Below are positions 1 through 11,139 of a DNA stretch of 64,000 nucleotides, in pieces (within the stretch, counting starts at the first letter, position 1; every line of letters starts with the position of its first letter). The position numbers and the translations under genes were made by a program. The notes beneath the pieces are model-generated. The model saw only the letters and a list, made by a program, of their open reading frames with translations, was not told the DNA's origin and made no database searches. The DNA lies in the NCBI GenBank assembly GCA_907164885.2, contig OU015495.1, positions 105,137,122 to 105,201,121 of the forward strand, in the 5' to 3' direction. This stretch comes from Dolomedes plantarius (Eukaryota > Arthropoda > Arachnida > Araneae > Dolomedidae).

Positions 1-51
1 CATAGTTAATCAGTCAGTCAGTCAGTTACGGAACTGTTTTATATACATAGA
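1..51 (-). mobile_element. Helitron 5' end (family H1), truncated by window edge
   Basis: On the minus strand this begins TCTATGTATATAAAACAG and continues with the CAGTTCCGTAACTGACTG block found at every other H1 5' end in the window (23789, 40099). The host side is A, as expected for Helitron insertion between A and T. Only the first 51 bases are present. Confidence 0.7.
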
Positions 52-229
52 TGATGAAGATATCAATGCGTTAATAGAGATACCGGTTTGGATTTACATT
101 TTTTAAAAGTATTCTATTAATTTGGTCTTATGTGCTAAAAAAACAAGAGGTTTCGGAAATATCCAAACTGAGGTTTGAAGCTCATACTGGGAACCTTTTT
201 ATTTGATTATTTCGAGGTAAAATAAATTG
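52..229 (-). repeat. Flank shared with 39921-40098
   Basis: This stretch is the reverse complement, nearly base for base, of the DNA immediately upstream of the Helitron at 40099. Flank and Helitron junction are the same at both places, so they were duplicated as one unit or the flank is itself a repeat that already carried the Helitron. Confidence 0.8.
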
Positions 230-374
230 GTAATCTTCTTATAGTGTAAGGGTTCTTAGTGAACCCTTACACTATAACAAGAATCTCCATGAAAAATTTC
301 AGCCCTTTGGTCCAGCGGTTTGGTCTGTGCGTTATCAGTCAATCAGTCACGGAACTATTTTATATATATAGAGA
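230..374. mobile_element. Head-to-head Helitron 5' fragments with palindromic junction
   Basis: A short plus-strand piece of the H1 5' region (CTTCTTATAGTGTAAGGG) meets a minus-strand piece running 278-374 whose 5' end is TCTCTATATATATAAAATAG. The junction makes a hairpin with perfect 17-bp arms at 239-255 and 261-277 around TTAGT. The minus piece matches the first ~100 bp of the other H1 copies. Confidence 0.7.
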
Positions 375-1640
375 TGAGCAAAATTTATCAGACGATTCCC
401 AGTAGGTAGCCGAATATAGAATAATATTGCAAAACGGGTAAAAGAGTGTTTTATAAATATTACTTAAAAATACGGTTAGAAGAAAGAAAGATTTTTATTT
501 TTTATTCATCAAGCAAATTTGTGCATGATGTATAAAGATAAAGCTTATTCTGCCAACTCTCAGTTTATCATACATTACGACATATCACGTGAGGTAAAAA
601 AAATGTTACAGCTAAGTTATAATAATCCGAGCTAATGGGTATAGGAGGCAATTTGAATTGGAGAAAACTCGATTTAAGGGAAATTTCGAATTGTTGGCGT
701 GGTGCTAAACAAGGCTGCAAAATTAACCACAACCCCTAAAAGTATTTTAGTGGTTAATAAATTCGTATAAAATATAAACTGGACAAAAACAAAAACGTTT
801 GCATATCGTAACCGACGGAAAACATATCGGATAACATCTTTATCTGCTTGACGCTGTTTTTATTTTTCAGCATTTTCTCCATCTTCTTAGAAAGAAAAAT
901 GCATCAGCCTGCTAAGATTTTCGTCTGCGTCTTAATGCACCTAGGATAATTTTTTTCCAGTATGGTTTATTTGGTGATAATTACTTTTTAACCTTTTCAC
1001 AGCTAATTGATATGAGATCGTGCACTGACCAACATCATATGTTCAATGAAGGTCTGGGTACGCCAAATTAGGAAATAATTTCATCGTCATATTTAGCAGG
1101 AATAGGCAAATGTCTTCCAATGAAAACGGTTTTAGAAGTATTTTACACGGTGGAAATTTTACCATTTTTTGAATACAGGTTGGGATTTTAAGAATCTTTC
1201 ATGTCCGTAAAAATATTTATTTGTCATAACACTAAGTAGTCATAACCCTTTTTCTGGCTTTGGGATGCATCCTATTAAGCTAATCCATTTCTGACCCCAC
1301 GTATGTGTAACATAAATGGAAGTGACTTTAATATGGACCACAGAGAAGTCTTTATGTCAACACATCACACAAAAAAAACCATCCCGTTGGTACTGTAGCA
1401 GAATAAGACAACAGAGGTAAGAAAAATAAATTTCATTTACGATGTCCTCTTCCCAAATTGATGATAAACTAGGAAGTAGAAAGCCATTTGGATGTCCTAT
1501 TTCGTCCAGTAAATGTCCCCTCTGTATAGAGAGGAAAAAAGGGAAAAACAGCTTGAAAAAAAATTCTGCGCGGGCGAGCGGAATGAGTGAAACTTGATTA
1601 ATGTAATCCCAAATTACCGAGGTTCTAACAGTATCGTTGT
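375..1640. other. AT-rich non-coding stretch
   Basis: No recognisable gene or element. The open frame on the minus strand around 1357-1725 has no recognisable domain and overlaps a repeat, so it is not called. Confidence 0.5.
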
Positions 1641-1644
1641 CCAT

Positions 1645-1965
1645 TCCTTTAATTGGTTGGTTAGTTGTTGATTTTTTGTGACGCAAGGTCCAGAATCGAT
1701 AAGCATACGACAAGAACAGAACCAATATGCAAATATAGAGTCAAAGTATATGCAACATAGAACACCAGTATAAGAGTTGATAAGGAGGTAAAAGCAGGGA
1801 TATATATCAGAGGTGACAAAAACAGACATGTATAGGGGGTGATAAAAACAGCTATGTATGAAGTGTGGTCATAAGTCATATATAAGGGTGATAGTTGGCT
1901 GTTTGGTTGGTTGTTTGGGGTTTAATTGAGCAAGGTCCAGTGAGGACACGCTGCACCAAACACAT
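1645..1965. repeat. Two copies of a TTGGTTGG-headed repeat
   Basis: The segments near 1652-1700 and 1903-1960 share TTGGTTGGTTGTT followed by a run containing GCAAGGTCCAG. They are diverged copies of one short interspersed repeat. A third, weaker TTGGTTGG start lies at 32620. Full element borders cannot be fixed from this window. Confidence 0.45.
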
Positions 1966-2335
1966 GGTAAACCCGAAAAAACATGTATATGTCAGCATTT
2001 TAAAACCATAATCCTTAAGATAAATGCATGGTAAAATTGCGATAAAAGCAGTGGATAAAATAACAAGCAGGCACAACGAAAAACAGAGGTAAAAATGGTA
2101 ACAAGAACAAAGAAGGTAAAATCAGTATGCAGACTGTGATAAAATGAATCACAATTATCAGGCGATAAAAACAGTAACATAATTATAGCAGGTGACAAAA
2201 CCAGTCATAAATAGCATGTGTTAAAAGAGTCATATAAACAGTATATAAAAAATGATGAAGTAACAGTGGAAAAAAGGCAAACTGTAAATATGGTAAGAGC
2301 AAGTTATATAAAAAAGTGATAAAAAGTGAAGAGTA
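1779..2335 (+). repeat. Degenerate minisatellite, unit about 25-30 bp
   Basis: A motif close to GGTGATAAAAACAGTCATAT recurs irregularly: at about 1787, 1812, 1838, then 2161, 2191 and 2218, with more decayed copies between. Spacing is 25-30 bp where units are adjacent. The array is interrupted at 1880-2030 by the TTGGTTGG repeat. Confidence 0.6.
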
Positions 2336-2641
2336 AAGCTGATAAAAGACAAAACCTTCTAGGTCTCCGACGCGGGTCTGCGGACATAATGATTATTTTT
2401 TTAAATGTAGTTTGGATCTTTCTCTTCCTAGAAAGGCCAATGCACTTTCTAGGAATGGCTATTTTTTTCTATTTCGGTTTCGAGGGATTGGGGAGTTCAT
2501 ATCTATATGGTATGAACATGACTTTTTGGATGCAATAACATTTTAATGTGCGTAAGTTTGGACGGTTTTAGATTAATTGTTTTTAGATGAAGTAGCCTGC
2601 TGGGATGTCTTTTTATTTTGTAGTGTAGTCTGTTGTGCCTT

Positions 2642-3445
2642 TCAGGATTCAATAATATTTGGATAAACTGGAGGTGGTGAAGACTGTTTGGGTTTTCTGC
2701 CATGAGCAGGCAGAGAAGGGATAGCTGGGAAGTTATGTGGGTTATCCTCGGTCTGCGTGCATGTAGATTTCATTACTTTTTTAGCAGCGGCAGCGTATGA
2801 TACACCGACTCTTGGTGTTTTTGATTCCATTAATTTCCTGGCCTCCGGAAAAGAGATATTCTTTGTTACTTTAATGTTTTTTTCCACTAACTATTTCAGA
2901 CACGAACGGGTATAAGCAACATGAACACCTCCATAATTTATACATCGCGGAGATGGTTCGCAAGTTTTGCTGCCGTGGCCAACTTCTGCGCAACGGCCGC
3001 AGGTAATGGATCCACGACAAGAATCCTTCGAATGCCTGAACCGTTGGCATTTGAAGCATCTTAGTGGATATGGAACATACTTTCGCAAAACGGTACGCAG
3101 CCAAGCCACTTTCACATAACCGGGAAGACCTCGCGAGTCAAAAGTTAGGATTAGGTCATGGATTTAGGTTTTTGTTGGAAGCATTTTCTATCTCAGCGTA
3201 TAGTTATGCGTCTTAATGCTGATACCTGTTTCTCTAAGATCTCATCCTCTGGAATATCTTGTAAAACAAATTACGAAACGATGTCCCGTGGCGTGTTCAA
3301 TGAGCTATGGGCTGATACGAGTACAGGAATTTGACCTAATGTGTGACAAGATGAAATTAGAGCGAGCATTGATGACAAGTCTGTTAACATGTTTCCAGAT
3401 CGCAATTTTTGTATAGATTTAGGTTCCCCTAGTGACGATTGAATC
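2642..3445 (-). pseudogene. Non-LTR retrotransposon ORF1 (gag-like, CCHC zinc knuckle), decayed
   Basis: Reading the minus strand, the best-kept part (3115 to 2891) encodes a nucleic-acid-binding ORF1 protein of Jockey/X-element type. Such proteins package LINE RNA in the cytoplasm. Two CCHC knuckles are complete: CFKCQRFRHSKDSC and CGRCAEVGHGSKTC. The third reads CINYGGVH...SC, so its second Cys has become Tyr. A single TAG at 2891-2893 separates this from an in-frame continuation (2887-2642) containing SFPEARKLMESKTPRVGVSY, a stretch I recognise from arthropod LINE ORF1 C-terminal halves. Upstream, 3120-3445 still shows the family's pre-knuckle region (SAHSSLNTPRDI) but in shifted frames with stops. 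No ORF2 reverse transcriptase follows at lower coordinates, so the copy is truncated there. Family assignment comes from memory of motif order. Confidence 0.75.
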
Positions 3446-3449
3446 ACTT

Positions 3450-5735
3450 CATGTATGAGGAAAGGAGAAAAGTTATGAAACGTACCTTCTTTTCGATTAA
3501 TTAAAAAAAAAATTTAGATTCGTCTGTGCATACTGTTTTTTTTGCATTATCCCCCACGGAAGGAGAAAAACTGGCATTTTTTAAAGTTTCCATGGAAATC
3601 AAGGACAAAATTTAGATTCCGGCCGCCCCACCCACCATGAAGCCCAATGAGGGAAGGAAGAAAAACTCCCAGAAATTTTTAGAGATTTGAACATAGAGCC
3701 TTCAGCTTGAAGAAAAATTTCTATAATATGTGCTATCGTTTTACAAATTTATACATCAAAGGGTAATAAATACAATTGATAAATCATACACATGCTTTTG
3801 ATTTTTTTTCACTTTATCAGAAGATAGGTATGACTTGCTTATGTTCAATCATTTCATATTTTTTCAAATGAATATTTACCCTTTAGAATCTCAAGACTTT
3901 GTTTCCGTAATTAAAATTCCAATATTCCGTTTTTGCTAAAACAATGAATTAACAAAACAACGTTAATTATTATGAAAATTTATAAACATTATAAATTTAA
4001 ATTCGGCTTTTAAGGAACAAAATTTCTAGACTTTTAATTAACATAAGAGGAATTTAATTGAACCGTCTTATTTTTCTACAGTTTTAATAAAAAAATTTTA
4101 ATTATGCCATATTTTTAATAATTTCAATCAATCATCGAAACGTTTCTTTAAATTCAGTTGCTCATTTTGCTATATTTTATTAGTTAGTATTTTTATAATA
4201 TCCTATTACAAGAATAATTCTTTATAAAGCCGGCTGATAATAAATTGCACTTTTTTTATAATTAACAATATGCATAGGTATGTTGACTATCCAGAAGTGT
4301 TTTACGAAAAATAAACACCGCACTATATACCTCTTAAGATCGCCATAAAAATACCTAAAGAAAATTTATGAAGATTAGTTTTATTAATCATGCATCGTTG
4401 TCCTAATTAATAAACCACTTAACTCACATGAACAAAAAATTGATTTATGCGACAGCGAAAAGAAAAATTATTATCGTTTATTCTTAAAAATAAATATTAA
4501 AGTGTTCTGAGACGTATAGACCACATTGTTATGTGATTAAACATCTTCATAATTAAAGAGGAGTTACAAGTTTAGCAACAGTTAAGTTAAAGAGTTAGGT
4601 AGTATGTATTGCTTTACACCTTTTTTGGAGGAATTAAATTTTTTGGTGCTATGAGGTTTGACAGACTGGTACAGGGACCATAAACCAATGTAATAGCATG
4701 AAAATCCCTAAATCATATTTTTTGGAGCTACATGGTTTGTTAATTAGGCCACCGATATTTGAAAAATGATCTTTTACTTCCAAGTAAAAAAAAAGCAGTC
4801 TTCTGAAATGGATTTTTTAGATGTAAATTAATATGAAACAACGATAACAACGTATAAAAGAAAACCGGGCAACTTTAAGAACATTAAGGACATTAAGTAA
4901 GTACTGAATAAAACGTTTTCTGTTGAACCCATTTAGAATTCGTTTCATCCAGTTTGTTGCGAAGGAATTTGCATAGCTCTAAAAAGTTTTTAAAGAGAGT
5001 CATTACACTTGACTGATTTTCCGAAGTTTCTTTGAAAAGAACGCTTTAGTCCCAAAGGATGGTACTTTCTTTCCGGGTATCAGGCGTATTTTAAAAATAA
5101 CTTTTCTTCTGTAAGTCATTCACTCAGGATATGAAACGCTAAAAAAAGGAACATTTTGGTTTATTCAAAACGTTGTTATTTATTATTGTTTTGATATCAT
5201 TTAGAACAATAAAACTGCGGGAAAACTCCAAAAAACTGCAAAAATATTTAGTAATACAGATCTGTTACATTTCTTATATTTCACTCTTTGCAACCGTGCA
5301 GTATTATAGCATTTCTTTCCAGTTCCTTAGGTAATTGGAAAAAAAAATATTTTTTTCACTGTTTTTAGCTCGAATTCCTTTTTACAGATTTTTTTTTCAG
5401 GGTTTATACCGTTCCAGATTATTGAAGGCGGGTGCTAGCATTTCATAGAATAGACTGTGGGCTTGAGTCCGATTATTGGCATGGATGTTTGTAGCCGTTC
5501 CTAATTCGGCTTTAAGGCTGCTATGTTTCAAGAAAAAAATCGAATTTCCCTTTTCCTCTTCTTGCAAACTCTTGTGGTGGGAGGAGTCCAGTTGACAGTT
5601 CGAGAATTCCACCCACCTTAGGATTGACATTCTGAGAGATTGTAATGGCTCTCTCTATATAGGGAGGGGGGTTAAGCGCTGCCCCCTAATTTTTTATTTA
5701 AAATATATTTTTGTCAACTATTTACAGGTACATAA
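3450..5735. other. AT-rich non-coding stretch
   Basis: Long A/T runs and no supported gene. A minus-strand open frame at 5397-5630 has no recognisable domain. No inverted or direct repeats of note were seen. Confidence 0.5.
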
Positions 5736-5736
5736 A

Positions 5737-6066
5737 TGCTGATAATCAAATAAAATTGGTATTGTCAGATAGCCTGAACTTTTCTGCAAAGCGCTACAGG
5801 ATTCATTTTATAAATTTCGTCCACCGAAGGAATTTATGAGCGTTTAAAACACACTATACCAGATTTTCCCCCGAATAATTTAAATTTTAAAATATTAATT
5901 GCATTTTATTAATAAAAAGAAAAATGTACACACATGCAAAATTTCTTTCTCTATGACGGAGTACAATTTTTTAAAAAAATCTTTGAATCCAAGTCGGCAA
6001 TCCATAAGTTTTTCCATAAGTTAACATTGAGGTGAGCGAATCCAATGGGGTTAGTACATAGCAGCC
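5737..6066 (-). repeat. Dispersed repeat R1, copy 1
   Basis: This matches, in reverse, the segments at 12927-13228 and 63571-63897. All three start GGCTGCT(A/G)TGTACTAACCC preceded by TTAA and end near TCTGAAAATACC plus a T-rich run. The element is about 330 bp with no visible terminal inverted repeats and no coding capacity. Confidence 0.7.
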
Positions 6067-6299
6067 TTAAGCAGAATGTTCCGGTCTAATGAATCCCTCG
6101 TGTAGCCAAAAAAATTACCATAGTAACCTCAGCCATCCAGATTATTGACTTGCCGCTAGGAACTTCTGATACTTTTTTTTCTCTTGCAAATAAGAGGTAG
6201 AAACGACAATCCACTTGTGTGTTGCAGATGCTTTCAAAAAGCTATAAAAGTATTCCTTTGTTATTGTCAATCATATCTGAAGTTTCAGTTTGTGTTGCA

Positions 6300-6690
6300 A
6301 GCATGGATGTTAATACTTGCAGTCACAAACGGCTTATCGAGTTTCTAATGTGGATGCTCATTCGACCACAATTTGAGCTCCCCAACATGTATGTTCATGT
6401 CTGCGTAAGTAGCATTCCGATGTAGATGTTCATACAAGTGGGATACCGACTTGCAGGTGGGGAGGTCCATGCCAGCGTAAAAGCCACTGTGGGTTGCTGG
6501 CATGAAAATGCCTGGCAGAAAAAAAATGTGTCATTCCGAGTTGTCAAAGCGGATGTTCATGAAAAGACAAAATGCATTTCGATTTCCTAATGTAAATGAT
6601 CATGTCAACTCAAGATGCATTCAGATTTGAAGACGTATATGCTCGTGGCAGAACAAATGGCGTTGCCGATCTAGGTGTTAATGCAGATAC
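6300..6690 (+). repeat. Degenerate minisatellite, unit about 42 bp
   Basis: The motif GGATGTTCATGTCAGC, with a trailing GCATTCCGATTT, recurs near 6304, 6351, 6388, 6423, 6462, 6550, 6592, 6636 and 6672. Spacing is roughly 36-47 bp, with the clearest step being 42 (6550 to 6592). Because 42 is a multiple of three, an open frame at 6596-6793 shows a weak 14-residue periodicity, but there is no other sign of coding. Confidence 0.6.
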
Positions 6691-6789
6691 GAAGTTTGTT
6701 CTGCATAAAAAAAAGAATCCCCGTCGGGGAACTAGAGTTTCGAATGAAAAGGTTCTAAATACAATGATCACCTACAAGCCAAAATATTG

Positions 6790-7730
6790 TTGACAAAGTT
6801 CATTTTATCGTATATATCAAAATTGTGGATAGTATTTTAATAAGTCAAATGTTTCAAAGAAATTACAATTAAAAGTGAAAAAAAAAGAAAGACAATAAAA
6901 TCAACATAAAATTAAATCTGACTACAGTGTTGTACTTTTACACTGTGAAATAAACTTTGCTCAATCACTAGAAATATTCAAATCTTTTTAGGTAAAAGTA
7001 ATAAGGATTTTGTGCAACACATTTTTATTTCAATTTAGCCGTATGCAAAACTCTCACGCAGCACGTCTCATTTGTATCGTCTCACTCCTATAAAGAATAA
7101 CTTTCTGCTAAAGTAGATCCAAAGAATATTTTCATTTTGCACAAGTAGACATATTTCACTTATTTATTTAAAGTCTTCCAGAGGTAAGCACGAAGCAAAA
7201 CAGAGAAGAAATTTCCCAAGACAACACTCCGTCAAAATGATTTATTCAACAGAATCAATATCTTAAATGAAAGTGTGCCCATATATTCAAATAAGGAGTA
7301 GCTAGTCATAGTAACACGGAACAATGGTTTGCAATTTTGAGAATCACTCTCTGTAATATCAGTCAAATCGCATCCATAGGGAATTACAAGCTCAATGAAA
7401 TTATACTGAAGGGGATGACAACACCTCATAAAACATAGATGGCAAATCTACCTTTTGCATTGTTTTTCAGCGATCAAAAATTTCAAAGTGAAATTCTAGG
7501 TTTCTTATTTTGAAACGTTACGATCTAACATTCCTGCACTTGCAGTTAGAGTCATACCCAAGGAATGATAAGATATATATTTATGAAGAGATAAATTTTT
7601 CACCTCCAAGGCCAAGAAATGAGAATAAAATTTCTTCTATCTTTCCCTTAAATTTAAAGAATGCACATTATATAACGAGAAGATCAAGTGTGAAAATTTA
7701 AGTTAAAAAAATTTTGTTTTAACGTAGGAT
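6790..7730. other. AT-rich non-coding stretch
   Basis: Nothing recognisable on either strand. The short open frames here lack domains. Confidence 0.45.
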
Positions 7731-7890
7731 TAACGTTCCTCCATAACGGTTCCTCCGAAAAGAAAATTTCAGACTCTGAAACCGTCCGTCGTCGCGAGTT
7801 ATAACTTTAGCAGCGCGCTAAACCCAGTCTGTATAGCTTGGGCAAGCAGTAAACAGTTTAACAGAAAAGTACCAAAGTGCGTCAAAATTT

Positions 7891-7893
<3 letters not shown>
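7731..7893 (-). repeat. Dispersed repeat R2, copy 1, next to (TA)n
   Basis: This is the reverse complement of 52313-52478. Both copies contain CAAGCGATACAGACTGGGTT (or close variants) and both end TCAAAATTTTGA directly against a long simple repeat, (TA)n here and (TG)n at 52.3 kb. A microsatellite at one end in both copies suggests a retroposed element or preferred insertion beside such tracts. Confidence 0.7.

Positions 7894-7982
<89 letters not shown>
7892..7982. repeat. (TA)n microsatellite
   Basis: About 90 bases of uninterrupted TA dinucleotides abutting repeat R2. Confidence 0.95.
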
Positions 7983-7984
<2 letters not shown>

Positions 7985-7988
<4 letters not shown>

Positions 7989-8585
7989 GTCAGAGATTTA
8001 TTAAGAGGTTAAACCCTAAGGGGTCCAAAAGGGTTTTTTTCTAGAGAATATCGGAATTAAAACATTAAACGCCAGATTAATCGCACTTGATAGCGCTAAA
8101 ATTAACAAGGAAGTATCGAAATGAATGGCATTGAAGCTATTAATAGAATTGGACTAGGTGAGCAGTGGGGGAATTATAGCGTCATCGCCGGAAGGTGACG
8201 TCACAGCGATGTTCGAGAACTTTGTAGAAAGGTTGTATGTGTGTTTTAAACAAAAGAATGACTTCAGAAGCATATAGGAAGGTCGAACGGGAAAGACGTT
8301 GTCTTCCGTGTCGCGTGGCGCGATTGCGATGTGCGGGATTGAAAGTAATTAAATGATTGGAATAGCGTGGCAAGTTAAGCATTGGATAGAATCTTAATAC
8401 GAACGATGGAGCCAGAGATGCTTTTATTAGTAAATAAACGAATTCAAAGGACTATAGCGTGTATTGCCTTGCTCAGCCATGATGACTGCACCACCAATGG
8501 GAATTCCAGGAGTCCGGTCCCGACTGCAGTTTCCCGGACTAGCAATTAAGAACTGGATTTTACAATGACGTGGATTAGAAGCGTT

Positions 8586-8639
<54 letters not shown>

Positions 8640-9200
8640 CGAATTTCAATTGTTTTCCTTCATTAACTTTGTTCTACCGCAATAAAGCATTATCCCACAA
8701 TTTGATGTAAATTCCAAATTAATCTATTTAGATCTTCCCCGAAGTCCACGTGACGACAGGAAGCTTCTATAAGAAGATTGTTCTAGAAGGTATGACGTGA
8801 TCCTCGTAGCTTCGTTCGATGTGGCGTGATGAGGTCAGGTGTCAATTTTAACCAATTAAATTTCATCTCGCCTGTGCATTTTTCGCAAGAATCAGTTTAC
8901 CTCGGCGTCTCTCTACGCACTCTTTTGTAGTCGCCCAAGCCATCAACATGTAGTGTTTAAGCTGTCCGTATCGCCGCAGCGTTTTGCGCTGCCGGGACCT
9001 TTTTCCCCGTTACCCACAATGTCGAGCAGCATTTCCTTCCAAATAAAGACTATGTTACGAACCAGCTGCCTCTTCCTTTCTGGTATGGATTCAAATTATT
9101 TCTTCTTCACCCCAGCCACTTCCATTGCCTGCTCCAGCACGACTACCCCCTGCAATGGTTCCGTTAACAAGTCACCGTTCTGTTAAGATCGTTCAAGAAT
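7985..9200. other. Mixed-composition non-coding block, possible decayed LTR sequence
   Basis: The block is richer in CpG than its surroundings. It contains a (CA)n(TA)n tract at 8586-8634, an AATAAA-type signal on the minus strand near 8430 and another on the plus strand near 9040. I cannot fix TG/CA ends or target duplications, so an LTR origin is only a possibility. No protein domain was recognised. Confidence 0.3.
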
Positions 9201-10469
9201 CCAGTTATCCTTTCATATATATATATATAGGTACATATATAAAGATACATATATACATAACACATACATACATATGTACATACAAAAGAGGAAATCGACG
9301 ATAAGTAATCTTATGTTAATAACCCGTGGTAGTTTCCTTGGAAGTGAATACCTGAATTTTTTTTATATTTGAATTTTTAAGTGTTTATTTTAAAAGCTTT
9401 TTATATTGTAAATGATATTGTTAATTTTACTTCTTAGGGCCAGTTAATTAAAACCGCTCTCGTCTTGAAAGCAAAGCTTCTAGGTTCGAGACTAAGCACA
9501 TTTGATCATTACAGTTTATGCCAACTCAGATGAACTCTTTTGCTATCAGCTATCTTTTCTTTACATCATTAGCTATAAACTCACGACTGGAAGAAATAAA
9601 TTTATCTGAATTACTAAAATAAAAAATAAAAAATCATATTTTTCTCATTTACGTCACTTTCTTAAACACCAGTGTCACTTCAGCAAATTTAAAACTAACA
9701 ATAAGCAAAAATCTATTGTCTTCTTTTCTAAAAAAGCAAGAATATAGTTTCACTTAATGAAATTTTTGAATGCGAAATTCAAAGATTTCCTGCCAGACTA
9801 AGCACATAGATTTTTCATCTGTGTGCAATGAAACCGAAGAAAAGCTATTTATTTATAATTGGTCTAGTGTGAAATTCTCCCCTTCCTTTTTGCGCGAGAT
9901 AAATCTATCGGACAATGAACCAGCAGTTGTCATGACAACATGCGACCGAATTCCGTTGTGTGGAGCGAGAGAAGAGCTCCCGATTTTCTTTCATGCTTGA
10001 CACTGTGATCCAGAATTGCCGATTTTACTTTCTGGAATTGACATCCTGAAGTTACGGCCGCTTTGTTAATGACGCGTGCTTTAAGACCGCGTTTCCTTGG
10101 ATCTTCTGTTTAGCCAGGGTAGTTTCCTCTGATGGGGTTTTATTCGAAGTGATCTCGATATTTTACGCCCGATTTCTTCGATTAGTATTTATTAGCTCGC
10201 AAATATACTTTATACAAAGGCGATTCTTGTCAAACTTGAGAGAATTCCACGTGATACTTATTTATTGGTCTGATTTAAACAATTTTCAGTTAAGCTTCGA
10301 TTTATGGGAATATTGACTTGGAATTATCGGAAAAGACAAAGATTTTCAAAATGTATGTTTTTTTTTGTTCTCTCATGGTCAAATACTGTATATAGAACTC
10401 ATTCTAAACCCATAGACCTAAAAAAATCACAAAATTAAAGTTAAATAAACCATATTTATTTTCTTGGCT
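9201..10469. other. Non-coding stretch with a short TA/CATA repeat
   Basis: 9213-9290 holds a TA and ACATA simple repeat. The rest shows no recognisable gene or element. The plus-strand frame at 9770-10000 matches nothing I know. Confidence 0.45.
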
Positions 10470-10470
10470 A

Positions 10471-10719
10471 CAAATCTGTGCTCATATGGCAAAATGTTAT
10501 AAGAAATTTACGTGACAACAAATTTAAGATTCAAGATGTCATGAAAAATCTGTAATTTGTTTTACATGAGCAAACGTGGTACCAGTGTTTCAGAAAAATA
10601 GTTGGTTATCACTTACAGTAGTTACAGGAAATAGAAAACATCGTCGAAAGATAATCTGCAATGTGAAAAACTCAATTGAAAAAAACACTTATAACATTTT
10701 GCCATTTGAGCACAGAAAT
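10471..10719. mobile_element. MITE with TA target site (Tc1/mariner type)
   Basis: The ends are imperfect inverted repeats of about 33 bp. The left arm starts CAAATCTGTGCTCATATGGC and the right arm, read inward, starts CATTTCTGTGCTCAAATGGC. Both continue into AAAATGTTATAAG. TA dinucleotides flank both ends (10469-10470 and 10720-10721). The 249-bp body has no coding capacity. Confidence 0.7.
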
Positions 10720-10739
10720 GTACTGTAAATCTTTAGAAC

Positions 10740-10815
10740 CAACCCTTATGTGGTAATCAAACCCACTTCCCTGGAGTGGTAAGCTGATGCCTTCATCGCT
10801 TTGCCACTGGGCAGT
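10740..10815 (-). repeat. tRNA-like SINE head
   Basis: On the minus strand an A-box-like TGCCCAGTGGCAAAGC is followed by a B-box-like GGGTTTGATTACC (10752-10764). No acceptor stem is seen, so this is a SINE head and not a working tRNA gene. Confidence 0.45.
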
Positions 10816-11034
10816 AGCTCCAAATAAGACAAACCGTTAGTTTTACAATGATTACATTTCCAGTGATTTTTAAAAAAAATGTATTGTCTATGAGTATCTT
10901 ACTGTACTTTCGTACTTTATAAGCCTGTTTGTCTTGGCATGGGATCAGTTAAAGCATTCTACTCTACATAGCTACCAAATTTTTTAAATTATATCTTAAT
11001 GTTAATTTCATTCATATAAGACTAGAACGTATAA

Positions 11035-11115
11035 ACCCTGCCACCTAGTGGTTAAGTGGTTAACGCATCAGCCTTCCATGCCAAGGGCGCAGGTATGATT
11101 CCCGCATAAACGTTG
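11035..11115 (+). repeat. tRNA-like SINE head
   Basis: An A-box-like TAGTGGTTAAGTGG near 11046 and a B-box-like GGTATGATTCCC at 11092-11103 are spaced as in tRNA-derived SINEs. It lies about 220 bp from, and inverted to, the head at 10740-10815. Confidence 0.5.
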
Positions 11116-11139
11116 GTTGTAATCTGTGGCATTCATTAT

